NCBI GenBank assembly: GCA_964304625.1
Contig: OZ199838.1
Span: forward strand, 8,618,001-8,682,000
Origin: Kudoa neothunni
Lineage: Eukaryota > Cnidaria
DNA: 64,000 bases
Direction of reading: 5' to 3'
Shown here: in pieces, positions 1 through 13,382 of the stretch
How positions within the stretch are numbered: position 1 is the first letter of the stretch
Layout: each line of letters begins with the position of its first letter
Position numbers and translations under genes: made by a program
The notes under the pieces: generated by a model
What the model was told of the DNA's origin: nothing
Seen by the model: the letters and a program-made list of their open reading frames with translations, nothing else
Databases searched by the model: none

Positions 1-1816
1 TTTTAAACGTAAATATGATCAGTGATTTTTCCGAATTTATTGAGGAGCTCGAATCATATGGTAGTGAAGTCGAAGACTGTTTATTTGAGTTTCTAGAATC
101 ATCTGACGAATGCTATGAAATTGAATGTAACCAAGACTCCGCTGAGGGAAAAAGTGGGATTGTTTGGAGCCTAATTAAGCCACCTGTTTCGAAAACATCA
201 ATTGAAAACATAATGAATTGTAATCCAGGGCCAACAGTTTACTGCATTCAACGCATAAAAAAAGTTTTGCATTATTTTTTGAAATTCTTTAATGAAGATA
301 TTTGTGGAGAAATTATCAAAAACACCAACATGTTTGGACGTGATTATTTCCACGATGTATAGAAAGAAGTTGATGATGTATAATTTAAAGGGTTTCTGGG
401 AATACTTATCTTAATGGGAATTCATCAAGAGAGAGCGGAACCTTTGCATGAACTTTTTAGTTTATCTGAAGGGAAGTCAATTTAACGTCAGCTTTTTTCT
501 CGAACTCGCCTTTTACAAATATCGCGAGCACTACACTTTGAAAATAAAGGCACAAGAATACAAACAAGTGTTGATAAATTTTCTGCAATTCGTGATGTTT
601 GGACCATGTGGGTGAACGAATTACCCAAGTACTTTGCACCTCATGAAGACGTCATAATTGACGAACAACTTTTCCCTTTTAAAAGAAGATGCCCCTTTAG
701 ACAATATATGCCTAAAACCGGCGAAATATGGGACTAAATTTTTTTTCATGGCTGATCTCGTTGAAAAATATGTCCTCAATATTTCTCCTTATCTCGGGAA
801 AAATGGCGAAAACGCTACTAGAAGTATTGGAGTTGGCGAAAGCATTGTTCTTTCACTTGCATCTCTATTGTACAATTCTGGGAGGAACATTGTTGAGGAT
901 AATTTTTGTTCGTCGCTATCACTGGCATCAAAGTTGCTGCAAAAACGTCTTACTACTTATCTCGGAATTATAAGGAATAATAAGAGAGATTTGCTTCCAT
1001 GTGTGCTTCCATCAAGGAACAGAGCGTTACATAGTACCATATTCCTCTTCCACGAGAAAAACATGATAACGTCATATGTTCTCAATAAAGGAAAGGCCGT
1101 TAATTTGCTATCGACAGGAATATATAACGTCAACATAGGAAGTCTACAAAATGACAGAAAACCACATGTTATAGAGCACTAAAGGTGGGGTCGATACTGT
1201 CGACAGGATGATATCTTTAGTATCCGTTCGTAGGTTCTGCATCCATAAAAACATTTTTAAAGGAAACCCCCCCAAAAAGAAGAGTTTTTTTTAAAGAAAT
1301 GGCGGAATTATTGTATAGGCCATTTCTTAGTAGAAATACTAAAATTGAAAAAGTAGTCAAAAGGACTTTTACGTCCAATCCAAATAAACATAATGTTCTT
1401 TCAAATTCGAAATCAGAATTTAGATGCCAATTATGTCCTCGAAGAAACGATAAAAAACGACCTTATGTTGCGAAATCTGTCAACGATATTATTGCAAAGA
1501 TCACTCATCAAAAATCCGTTGGGATTGCTCAAAATAAACAATTAATTTGATTATATTTTATTTTTTATTTATTCGTCTATTCATGCTTACAAAAAATACA
1601 CATTTCATTCGCTGGACGCGTTTACACAAGTTATTGAACAATGCGCCAAATCATCAGATAGGATTAAAATGGGCTTAATGATGTCAATATTCTGTATTTT
1701 CCTGGAAATCCGTTTGCATGAATTTTTTAAAATTTTTCATATTACTTTATATTAATTTTACAAATAAAATAATCAAAAAAATCTGGTGTTAAATCTATTC
1801 CAATGACGTTAGAGGG
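1..1816 (+). mobile_element. piggyBac transposon, decayed, left end outside the window
   Basis: This is a piggyBac-family DNA transposon that once coded for a cut-and-paste transposase inserting at TTAA. Successive frames on the plus strand give the N-terminal acidic region (15-362), the start of the catalytic core after 379, the DDE-core stretch IIDEQLFPFK near 653, the helix-rich middle to about 1080, the family motif TKGGVDTVDRM near 1182-1212, and a C-terminal CxxC piece near 1427. The frame is broken by at least three stops or frameshifts (for example after 362 and 480), so it is not functional. The right end reads GTTAGAGGG followed by TTAA at 1817-1820, as expected for the family. The left end lies before base 1. 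Confidence 0.88.
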
Positions 1817-1820
1817 TTAA

Positions 1821-3640
1821 ACACTAGCTGTATTTTGAAACTCAAAATATTTCATGAATAATACCAAAGTAGTGACGAAATCAATATTTTCATAAAATAC
1901 TCTGGACAATATATTAAAATTGTTTCATGGGATCAAACTTAATTTTAAAAAATTTCAAACTCACTTTAAGTAGCTTATTGCGTGCTGCGCGTGCTCATTA
2001 CTAAATATTAAAACGTGTCAGATTATTCCATCTTCTTTTTAGATCTCCCATATATGGAAATAATTAAATAAAAGTTTGAATTTTAAATTATGATTCCTCG
2101 AAACTACTTTTATTTAGACTATCAGAATTCACAGTGAAACTCGTTCATTCATGCAGGCGCTGTCTCAAATGAGGTTGCTGTTGCTAAAAATGCAATCTTT
2201 CCACACTACTCGATTGAACTTTAATGGAAAAGTATTTATAGTTGATTATTATTAGTTAATTATCTTTATTAGATTAAAAAATACAAGAAACCTTTACAAC
2301 AAAACACCTTGTAATTATTAATGTCGTTTTTCTGGATAACTATTCTATTAAATAATTATTATATTAATTGAATAGAGATGTGTGGAGCGCCAAATTTGAT
2401 GCTCCGCTTTTTTCTCATCCCGACTCCAACAAAGTAGCCAAATATGACTAATAACATTGTTAAAGTTTTGTTACTTATGTATAGATATTCCTAGCGTTTA
2501 GGATAGGTCGTAAAATATACTTCGCAACCAGTTTATTTTTTATTTCAGGATATAGCTACTGGTAATTAACAATATTTTTATTTGATATTATTTACTCGCA
2601 ATAATTGGTACACGTAAAAGATATTTATTAATTTTCAATTAGTTATTATCAATGTTGGAAAAATGGTGATCTAAAAAAGGGACCGTATATTGATCCCAAG
2701 TTATTATTCCATTCAATTTGAGTTTTCCATAGTTTTTTAGAATGTTAGCCATGGATCAATCTTCAAACAAGGTTTTTGTGGCTACGTGTTGTCTTGCTGG
2801 TATCGGATGTATTTGGGAATACTTACGTGAATCGTTTAGCAATCGTGCGATTTAGATTCGTTTGCTTTCAATCTAAGATATTTGGGAATAAAAATTTTAT
2901 TCAAAAAAGTTCGTCATGCATATGAACTTAATCAATATTCTCAACTAGGATCTTATCTTTTATGTTCAAGTCTTATGATGGCCCCTTTGATTCATGTGAT
3001 TAGCACTCGCTGAATTTGTTAAGTATCTAGTTATGTCTAGTATTTTGACCGTGTTTATGACTTCATGGTAATTAATGGCTGTGTCGCATCATTTTGGTGT
3101 TCTTTATGCGATGTCATTATATTCAAATTCATATATCAAAATTGTAAATGCATTCATAAAGTCCACTATATTGGCGTTGGCGCCATTTTTATAGTTTTGT
3201 TTCTCCATGTAATAGGATGTATGACCATAGATTTCGACATTCTATTTATTTCTTTGCGTTTAGATTTGATTATAAAATTTTATAACGTCAAGCATTCACT
3301 TTTTAGTGGAAAAGACTCCACACCAGAAGTGATTATGCAATTTGAGACCTTCGATTTAACAATGCTACATTTTTAGATGTATGCTCCCGAGGAGATGTAT
3401 CTATTCAAATACAAATTCATGCTTTATATATTGATACTTTATTCTGCATTATTTTTTAATTTTTAATCTGTTTGATTGATTTTGCTGTTAACACTCACAC
3501 TGATTCCACAACTGTCGCCTTTAAATGAGTTAGGAGTCACTTTTTACCCCAAAACAAAAATAATAGTTTCAATAATAAATTACTGTAGCGAAAACGACTA
3601 ATATATTAATATTTTTAAAATTTAAATGTCCAATTATAAT
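1821..3640. other. intergenic, no supported gene
   Basis: AT-rich sequence. A 103-codon plus-strand frame at 3065-3376 has hydrophobic, AT-driven composition and no recognisable domain, so I do not call it a gene. Nothing else is supported here. Confidence 0.5.
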
Positions 3641-3649
3641 TTTGAAGGC

Positions 3650-5000
3650 AATTTTCACGTAACGTTGCTAGATGGATCTCACACAGTTATTCATAGGCTT
3701 AATACAATTGTCACAGCAAGTTGAACATTTTTTATCATGTTTTCTTGGACTAATGGAAAATCTTTTCCTTTCATTTTAATCTCGTTGTTGTAAAATTTGA
3801 TCCTGCTTAGCAACGTCGTCAATGCCATATTCACTTTGAATTTATTTAATTAAACTAACAATAAATTTCCTTCTAATTCTTTCTATGTTTGTTTGGATAA
3901 ATTCGAGGTATTTCAAGTTTATAATACCATTAAGTTGCAACAAGCAATATAAAGAATATTGTAAAATATTACAGAAGGTCATTCTCCAGTTTTTTGTTTT
4001 AGAACTTAGCCGAAACGATCTAACGTAAGGCTTGATTTTAGGTTCTGTTAGCAATTTTATGGCCAAGATATCCCATTTGGCTTTAAAATAATTGACATTT
4101 ATCGCGCTTATATGTAAATCCAGTTTTCAAAATTTTCTAATTAGATAATTTAGGTTCTTTTGGTGTTTTATTAATCAAAATTATGCCATCTAAATAAGCA
4201 ATAATACGATATATGTCAGTAGCCAAATTATCTATCGTAATTTAGAAAAGAGCAAACGAACAAACTATATCAAACTGTTGACGGCTATATTATGTTCCTA
4301 TAGACCTTGAGTAGTCACAGTCGTATTATATTTTCTATTTTCATCATCCAATTTTAATTGAAGTTAAGAATCAGGTAAATCGATTTTTGAAAGCAATCTC
4401 CAATTTTTAAGTCTATAGTGTAGCTTATCTGTCCTTGGAATGGGGTGTTAATCCATTATTAGAGTCTGATTTATCGTAGCTTTGAAGTCGTCATATATTC
4501 GGACTTTGTCTTCTTTTTTCATTATCACAGTCAGTGTTAGCCATTAATTGTGTGATACTTCCTCTATGGAACCTCTTTTCGCTAGTCGTTTTAACCCTAG
4601 CCCCAGCTGTACGGCGTTTATCATAAAAAAGGCACTGGTCTAACTGCTTTATTATCGTGCAGCTGTACTTCCTCATTTTATGATAGTCCAAACCAGATTA
4701 AAAAAGCTCAGAATGTTTTTGGAAATACTATTTTTCTCTTTCAATTTTGCTGAGGTTAATTTTGCCTATACAACCGTTAACGTTGACGGATGAGTTGAGT
4801 TTCCGTAACCAATCAAAGCCCAACAAATGACCAAAAGAAGTTTTAGTAACCAAAATCCGGGAAAGGGGGATCAAAAATACATTATCCGCTTTTACACTCA
4901 CGACCGTTTCACATTTTTTAGGCAACTGTGAACAATCATATGTCGAAAGACAAACTAGAATATTTTTATTGGAGATGAGTCAATGTACTTGTGCGTTTTA
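3650..5000 (-). mobile_element. Ty3/gypsy-like LTR retrotransposon fossil (partial)
   Basis: On the minus strand, the stretch around 4925-4728 resembles a retroelement aspartic protease region, with a GFDWL-like segment. Around 4480-4200 lies a reverse-transcriptase-like stretch with similarity to the VCIDYR, LSKID and LQL motifs. The order (protease, then reverse transcriptase) matches Ty3/gypsy pol. No LTRs, gag or convincing integrase were recognised. The copy is broken in several places, partial and evidently old. It lies just downstream of the pogo-derived gene at 5226-6887. Confidence 0.6.
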
Positions 5001-5225
5001 TCGTCAATTATTGCCCTAAATTCGACCCACGGATGAAAAAGTTTTTCCGCCCCTCATTATAATAGATAAGATTCAAAATAAGCGCCAAATAAAGAAAAAT
5101 TTATGAAAAAATGTTTCAAAATTAAAATTTGAAGAATATATGTTCAGTGTGTCTAAAGTATCAACTAGCTAACAAATTCTCAAACTAGTCTGCTAACAAC
5201 TACTAAATGTCCGCTAATAAAAATC

Positions 5226-6887
5226 CTAATGTTGATTAGGATGGAATGGCGGTTGATTTCTATTCATGCGGTTGTAAGGATGAGCCATCGACAAAGTGTT
5301 ATCACTGGGACAATTAGCTCGAGCAAAATGACCAGAGGTATTGGGATTTCTATTGCCATTGAATTCGATTGCATATGGTGGAAGAGTTGCTAGAGGGTCG
5401 CTCCAGTTTGTAGCAACATTAGAAGTATGAAAATTCTCATGCATAGTCGGCATTTGTTGTTGAAAATGATTGCTGACTGTAGCATTTGGAACGATATCGT
5501 TGAACTCATTCCTAAACAGTATTAAATTGTCCATCAAACCTGACAAGCGGTTACATGGGGGGTTTCGTTTGCATTGTTGACGCAGAGTAGAAATGATTTT
5601 TATGGGTGGGAATTTGATCCAATGGGTATAACATAACGTTGGGGTCAAATGTATTTGCAATATTCGACATTTCATCTAAAATTTAAAATCGTAGAACATA
5701 ACAAGTAGGTCAAAGATAGACAGGTAATTACTTGGAGTGGTTTGACTCTGGTATGGGTTGTGTTGCAATCGATGTGATGAGTTGGTTTGTACATAGTCGT
5801 TAAAATGGTTGACTCCAATTTGGCTGTTCTTAGGATATGAAGAAGCGTTATAGTTGTAGACGTCCTGTACATTATTGGTGTTGGATAGATGTAAAGGCTT
5901 GTTGTAAGAATGAAGCATAGATAAATTTTCAGTGGTAGCTGAATGGTAGTTTGACGACGGGGGCAACAACATGGATTGTTCTAGTTTAGGAGTAAAATTT
6001 TTTAATTGGTTGTTCGGATTGGCTACTAACAGTTACTTACCACTGGAACAAAAATAATTAACACTACCATTTTCGGTATTGTAACAGTCGGTGGATATAT
6101 TGGATGGAGGTAAAATGGATGGTCCGATTGGCGTATTAAATAAAGGTGACATAATTTGGCAGTTGTTTTGGTGATAAAGAAGATGATAACCATTGGGATC
6201 TTTGTTATTGTTACTATTCGACGACTGAACAGATCGTCTATAGTAGCCTGGAGAAGATTTCGAAGGGATTGAAGAAACAAGAGAATCATTAGATGCAGGC
6301 GTTACACTATATCCATTTTCGATGGATGGGTTGGTGGTATCGTCAATAATGGTGTTGATGGAATTATTCAATAGTTGTTGCCTATTGGTGAGAGGAGAAC
6401 CTTCCATCATAGCATTCACTTGTGAATTATGTGGATTATTTGAGGAAGGTTGCGGATCAGAGTGGAAGTCTTTAGTCGTTTGGAAAGCGTACTTCTTCCT
6501 GAAACACTCAAGCCAACCATTAGACGCTCTGAAACCTGGGATTTTGAGTTTTTCGGCAAACTGCTTGGCTTTGTTTTGTATAATAGATCCAGATACGTGG
6601 CAGTTTATAGATATCAGCCATCTATACACCTCTTCATTGATAGGGGCGTATTTGGTACGTTTGGCAATACGTTTGCGTTGCTTACGACCGTATGTATTAA
6701 AATCTTGTAGAATGGCCGTCTTACGACGAATAATGGAGCTAAGATGGGATTGGTTAATATTGTATTTTTGGAGAATTTTATTCATTTGGACTCCACTGGC
6801 AAATTCCTCAATGATTTTTAATTTTCTATCAATCGTTAAATCGTTTCTCTTTCGTGATAGGCAATTTTTCGATGTAGCAGGACACAT
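5226..6887 (-). CDS. pogo/CENP-B-type HTH protein, probably a domesticated transposase
   Basis: Four exons: 6887-6041, 5980-5732, 5675-5555 and 5511-5226. The introns of 60, 56 and 43 nt are all GT-AG and the phases agree, giving 500 residues. Residues about 10-65 form a CENP-B/pogo N-terminal helix-turn-helix (LTIDRKLKIIEEFASG, then SHLSSIIRRK). Residues about 75-145 form the second, Tc5-type HTH (EEVYRWLISI, then GWLECFRKKY). A pogo transposase would next carry the DDE nuclease, but here a low-complexity tail rich in Asn, Ser, Pro, Tyr and Gln runs to the stop and no catalytic block is present. The open frame and spliced structure suggest a host gene, probably a nuclear DNA-binding regulator. 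Family knowledge supports DNA binding; the target and role are unknown. A chance fusion of a decayed element to host exons is the alternative. Confidence 0.8.
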
Positions 6888-6966
6888 TATTTTAGATTTT
6901 TTCGATGCAGGCGATTGCTTATGGTTATTTACAGTATCACTACTGTGTTCCTACAACAGAATGTAA

Positions 6967-9900
6967 TAGCGATGTTTAATAGATTAATAGAATGATCTTG
7001 ATGGGTTAACTGACGTTTCAAAGTGGTCAAAATTGGGCCTCAAATGTCAAACCATATTCATTGCATAAATGAAAAAAGCAGATATAATAACTCCAAACAA
7101 TAATAATGCCATTGTTATCACTCGAATATCATTATTTAACTTTATTTTATTTATGAAACCGGAGGTAATAACTTGAAAAAATGGGCGATCATAAAACTAA
7201 AAACACATTTTTACTGTCATACCAATGGAATAAATTATTATTTATTAACTACAAAACAAATAAAGATAATACAAACAAATAATTAAGGTAAAAAATTAGT
7301 TTACTTATCTAGGGGATTTAATCAAATTACTCATTGATACATTGTTAGTATTAATTCAGAAGTGAATTAAATAAAGTTTTAGGCTAAAAAATTGTAATCC
7401 AAAATTACCATAACAAAATATTATTCAAATTGGTCTCAATTCCATAATGAGTTATATTCTCACGAAATAAATCAAAAATTATACAATACCTTGATGATCG
7501 GATATTCTCAGTAAATTTTATATTCGCGGAATTACATTATAAAAACAAAAATGCATCACTCAAAACATTTGAACCTTCAAATAATGTAGTAGAGACATTT
7601 AAGACGAATTATCGGGAATTATGTTCATTAACTTTATGATAGTTGTGCCGCCAACCTAGTCGTTAGTTCCGTCTTTAGATAGATCATTAGAAAGAGATCT
7701 CAACTGTCATTATAGTACAGTGTAACAATAATTCTTGAATGTACAACAAGCAATGTATAGTTAAGAACAAATTATTTATAGCCATACAATGAGATTAAGA
7801 TACTAAATCAAACAATACATAGGGGATTGTTACTAATCATTTGTTAAAAAAGGATTTACAGCTAAGTTGTAACGGTACATAAACGCTAATATCTCCCTAT
7901 ATCAAAAAATTTAATTACTCAATGTCGGTTTTATATCAACATAATTGCAACAAAAGTGTCTAATAATTAAACTAAATATTTAATAAATGAAGTAAATGGA
8001 GATGAGAATTAAAATTCTACAACAAAATCATTTTTTTGCAATGTAAGTAGGTATCTACCATGTCAACGGTGCTAATCATGTATTTGATATGTAAAGTGAC
8101 CGAATCATTCCCCTTATTCAGTTTGAATACCCCCTATCTCGTAAACGTTTACAATTAGTTTTTGCTCACATAACGCCAAAGACTATTGCCTAAGATTAGT
8201 ATTAATGTTTTATGATGTCTGTTATTTTTGTATTGCCTAAAATAACAAAGTATTCTCAATGAAGCAATATTTTAGTTTTAACCCAAAAAATTAGCTTGTA
8301 ATTAATCTTTAATACGAATGCTAGCCAAATGTAATCGATTTCTATACATTTGGATTAACTGATTCTATTCGAACAGTATGGCTAGCCCTAAAATCATACA
8401 CATGACAATATTAATTGTGATATAACTATAATAGCGATAAAAAATATCTTAATCTAGTTTAAATTTTATTAAAATCAATATAAATAATATTACGAATCAA
8501 TAAAATTGATAGCGAGTTAATTAAATTTTACCAAACCCAACAGGTGGAATTAATAAATATTTAGTATTATGGCGAATAGTTGTAAGGAAATCTTAGGCTG
8601 AGTATTAATTAACACTAAAAAGCTATTACCTTCTCCATATAATAATGAAGGGCGGCTGTCAACAATGATCAAGTTGTGAAATCACCAACGATATTCGAAT
8701 GCAATTCTTAGTGGATATCTATTAGAGAAAATTACAGCACTACAAATACCAACAATAATAATCAAATCATATTGGTCAATATAACCAACTAATAAACAGC
8801 GACACCATATAAACATATTCTATACAGTGTAGATGTGTTGAGCAGAACTAAAAATTTACCCGATCAGTCGATCAATACAGATGGTAGTGCTGGTAGTGAC
8901 GTAGTAGTTATTAGTGGTAGTAGATGATAGCTTTGTACGTGTTTGGGTTAAATAAGCTTAGATGGGTTTCTTAATGAGATCCTACGTAAGAATAAGTTGT
9001 AAAGTTCAATTGCATCAGATAGAGGATCACCTGTTGATAATAAGTTTATGGTAAAGCGGTAGTTTAGGTATAATCTGGTAAAATTACGAGGAGTTTTGGC
9101 GAAAACTAATGGCCTACTTAGTTGGTCAACATTTGTAAACATTCTCTAAATATGAACTAATCTAGTAAAACAATATTCTGTCATATTTTAGAGCTGTAAC
9201 TGCGAAAAATTTATTTCCATAAAATAATCTCATTTTACAATGATACCCTTAAAGTGTGAAGTAGATAAAACAGATAGTAACCGATTATAGATAACAAGTA
9301 TTTTATATGGAGTTTGATTGATAGATCAAATTCTACCAAGGTAATAACTATATTATAAAGTAGTTTTAATTCATCCTCAAGTAGATTTTTCGGCCTATAA
9401 TTGTTTGAATTGATTTCTGATATATGCGTCCAAATCACAAATTATAATATCATGGGTTAACCGGATCAAAAATATGGCTATATAACACATGTGACATAGA
9501 TTACACTTTGATAGTATGTTCAACTTATAATCAGATAAGATAAAATCTTCTTAATCGTGACATAATTTGCAATCCAAGCCATTATGATGATTGTTTATGT
9601 TTGGGAAGTCATTATCTTTGCATTAAACATTCCCCTCGATAATTAGTCGATGTTGGTTTGCTTGGTGGTAAGCTAATATTAGGTTCCATCTAACCATAGT
9701 TCCTTATACTCTTATTCGCCCACCCATCAGTTCTTATCTTATTGGTATCAGTTGTTTAACCTAAGAACTATTAAAATTAGTTGAATTAAACATCTACTAA
9801 TGTTGCTAAATAACCAGTCAATCAAACGTTACGTTGACTCAATGATCTATCCTCACGGATAAGTAAATAGGTGAAATTTTTTTGTTACTAGTCGTTATTT

Positions 9901-11040
9901 TTAATCTTTATACTTAATACTTATTGATAGTAACTCTGAGTGAGATTAATATCTAAGTTAATTTCCATCACAATCCACTTACTGGATCAGAAATATTGAT
10001 CGTTTAAAATTCCATGTTTTCATAGATATTTAACGGAACATGTCAAAAAATATCGTTACCTATCGTAAAATATTAGATTCTTCGTAGCGTGCTGATCGTT
10101 TTTAAAGCACATTATTTCTGTGTGTGTTAACACATAAAGAGTCGAAAATATCCTAAAAGCAACATTTAACTCCCTATAAACGCATACTGCGGCAAGCTTT
10201 TTGAGTTTCGTTTAAAGCATTACGTAATCATTCCATTTCTACCTCTGTATAGTATAGTTTTCAAGTTGCACCGCTTTAAGCACAATGGAATTATACAGAA
10301 GATTATTTATGTTAGTTAAAATAAATATCACCCTGATAGAATGTGTTGTTTTAAGTTTCTGTTTCCAACCACGCCTAAATCGCGGCGAAAGAGTTACAAT
10401 CAACAATGCTTTTGAGGTGTTATCGACTAGAATTCCGAGCTAGATCTATTTCCGCAAGCATATTATTTGAGCTGTCGGTGTAAATTCAGTTAACTATATA
10501 AGCCGAGAAAGTGGTTATTGGTACGGTAAATAATACTCAGTTGTCACTGGTTTTTACTATATTTAACTATCTCTGCCCCTAAGAGCGAATTAGCTTTTCA
10601 TCAATAATTAAACGTAGTTAGAACTATTTACCGCTCCAATAATCACTTTCTCATTTCGTTACAGGAACGGTTATTAAGTCTGCTAATAATAAATTATTGT
10701 TAAGAATTTTGATTGTATAATTTATTTCTTATTGATAGTATATATAATCGAGAATAAATATGTCACCAATATCCACAAATGCAAAGAGAATGTTTACAAC
10801 TACTTATGGTACCATTTTCAACGAAAAACCTAGAGGCCGCAGCCGGATGATCATACAGATATTGTAGGGTAACCTGTTAATGATAATGTTCTGTTGAAGT
10901 TTTTGAGATCGTATTACTAAATTAAAATTATCACTTTGTATAATGAAGATTCTGATCTTTCGAATGATTGTGAAATCACTAGGAAGTTCCAAATAGATGT
11001 GACATATTTAAAGTTATATTTCAAAGATGCGCGTAAAGTA
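6967..11040. other. intergenic, no supported gene
   Basis: About 4 kb of very AT-rich sequence upstream of the pogo-derived gene. The few short frames (8948-9142, 9235-9438, 10804-10992) have no recognisable content. Apart from the 10.5 kb inverted repeat listed separately I see nothing interpretable. Promoter elements of the minus-strand gene should lie at its right edge but none can be named. Confidence 0.5.
10505..10655. repeat. short inverted repeat (about 37-bp arms)
   Basis: GAGAAAGTGGTTATTGG at about 10506 is mirrored by CCAATAATCACTTTCTC at about 10635. The arms extend over roughly 37 bp with several mismatches around a loop of about 75 bp. It may be a small MITE or a hairpin; no family was recognised. 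Confidence 0.55.
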
Positions 11041-11049
11041 AGGTTTATA

Positions 11050-12790
11050 TTGGTTGTCAATGTAATTTTCTACGATGATTTAATGTACCCTTCTGATATG
11101 AAAAAACCGGGTAATGGTAAAGTATGTGACTCCAGAAAAGCACCATATCGCATGCGCTTTTCTCGGGTTTTCTTTTACAATTATCAGTAATAAATCAAAA
11201 GAATGCTGCCTGCAAATATTGAGCTCAAATAAATCACTTCTAAATTATTATCTAATTCCTATTTGATTACAGTCGGATACACGTGTAATCCGCATCGTTT
11301 TCCAATAAACACTGAAAAATAACTGATTATTTACTTATTTCGTAAATTATCTATATTTTATATTATTTTTAGTAAAAACGATATTAAATTTTTCTGTATT
11401 TATTTACCACGTGAAAATCGCGGCAATGGAGCTTTTAAGTTTTAGAGGGGAAGATGACTTTTTGTGTTTAATTGATGGTCATGATAGGCTATTTTACAAA
11501 TTAGTAACAAAGGGTTACCTTAAAGCTTCTACAAAAAGATGCTTTAAGTGTTGGAATTTTTAAATCTTTACTTGAAAAAAGAGAAAATTAAATGTAAGGA
11601 GATCAGTGACAGAAACTTCGTGCTATGGGAGAAATCACATTGATTATACCTTCACTTACAGATGTAAAAATTACTTATATTCTGTGGAATAACGACTTAA
11701 AGTAGTTAAGGGGTAAAACTAGTGTTTCTCACTTGAAACGGTATTTTTTCTCTAGTATGGCTTTCGCTAGTTCAACAAACCAATTAACAACAAAAAATAA
11801 ATATTAATTTAGAAAATGCTATATTAAAGTTTGTAAGAAAATTTGAACGAGAGTAAATCTTCATAGAGCTGGCCATACGTCCAATACATTGCACAACAAT
11901 TCAGCTGCGCGTTAACAGCATGGTAGTTGTTGCAAAGAATGATTTGGGCGTAACATAAAGATTAAAATGATAAATTATTTCATTTCAAGGCTTAATTATA
12001 TACTATAACAATAATGAAACATTATTTTATTTAAACCAATATTTTTGTCCCAATAAATAAGAATTGCGATGTCTATTAATTGTGTATTTTACGTTATATT
12101 AAAAAAATGAATAGATAAATATACAATTTATTATTTTTAAAAGTTCTCCAATTTAATATCTTCAGATAAATAAAATAAGTATTGAAATATGTTGAATTAA
12201 TGCCATTCTTCAAGTTTATAACCAAAAATATCAATGTACGATTAATATAATTATTGTTAGTTTCTATTTCGCAAATAATTGATGTATACAAATTACTTCA
12301 CTAATAATAATGTACTAATAAAAATTTATACGCTAAAATAAACAATTATAGATTCCACTAAATGGTTTAAAAGTTAATTTGACATTTAGAAATAACGATA
12401 GATGACACATTATTTTTTAATATTAGACCAGCTTATTTAGAGGGTTTACTACTCCAACTTTAGTATGTAAATATTAATAAAGTTTAAATAATGATTATAA
12501 TATACTAAGTGGGATAAAATAAGCAAATAATCAGCTATTTTTCAGTGTTTATTGGAAAACGATGTGGATTACAAGTATATCCGATTGTAGTCGAATAGGA
12601 ATTAGACAAAAATTTGGAAGTAATTAATTTGAGCTCAATATTCTTTTGATTTATTATTGATAACCGTAATAGAAAAAACGAGAAAAACACATGAAACATG
12701 GGTGTTTTTCTGAAGTCACATACTTAACCATTACCGAAAACAGTATACATTTAAATTCACTAGAAAAATTTATATTTAATATGTGTAATG
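11050..12790 (+). mobile_element. element with long terminal inverted repeats, possibly Mutator-like
   Basis: A stretch of about 240-300 bp at 11050-11335 recurs in inverted orientation at about 12522-12790, at an estimated 80 percent identity (for example TTTTCCAATAAACACTGAAA at about 11300 and its complement at about 12540). Between them, near 11427-11560, the plus strand reads MELLSFRGEDDF, GHDRLFYK and later CFKC, resembling a FLYWCH zinc finger. Mutator-like elements often carry long terminal repeats and FLYWCH fingers, hence the call. No transposase core is visible, so this would be a non-autonomous or decayed copy. The outer ends and target duplication were not resolved. Confidence 0.5.
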
Positions 12791-13382
12791 GTAATGAATT
12801 AAATTAATTGCGCACGATTTTGTTAAAATGATTACATTATCCTTGAGTTGTGCGATTCTGGATTATTGCCTAATTCCTCCAAAGGTCAGCATTTGGACGC
12901 TTTTAAGTATTCAAATTTATCCACAGTTCTAGAATTATTCTCTTATTTCATTGATATTATATGAAGTTGATTTATAACGAATTTTTGCGCATATTTAATT
13001 TACAATAATGGGTTTTTAGGACCAATATCGAGCTAAGATAATATTTATCGGATAGATAAAAAATGTACACCCTCAAAATAATGGCTATATTATTACAAAT
13101 ATTAAACAATTTTCTTTATTTCAAAGAAAAAAATGTTTCGTTCAATTTAATTTATTTGGGAAAAGTTTTTTATTTCATCAATGATATACCCAATGCTTGA
13201 GATTTTTTCTCCCAAGAATACCAATATATTAAACCAAATATTCGAGATACAAATAATTTGAAATATTGTATTTTTCTGTAACAAAAATGTTAATAAGTTT
13301 CTTATCGTTGGATAAACATATATAACTATTTTTCTACCGGACCCATTCATAAGATTGCATTACGGTCAACCAAATACAAATC

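Noticed and set aside
3065-3376. 103-codon frame, possible membrane protein
   Set aside because: Hydrophobicity follows from AT-rich codons; there are no splice partners, no domain, and its surroundings are decayed repeats.
6322-6966. 214-codon plus-strand frame opposite the pogo-derived gene
   Set aside because: It is the antisense shadow of the HTH exon; the minus strand carries recognisable domains and proper splice sites.
8305-8390. Local inverted repeats (CTAGCC and CCAAATGTA with their complements)
   Set aside because: Arms are too short and the sequence too AT-rich to support a structured element.
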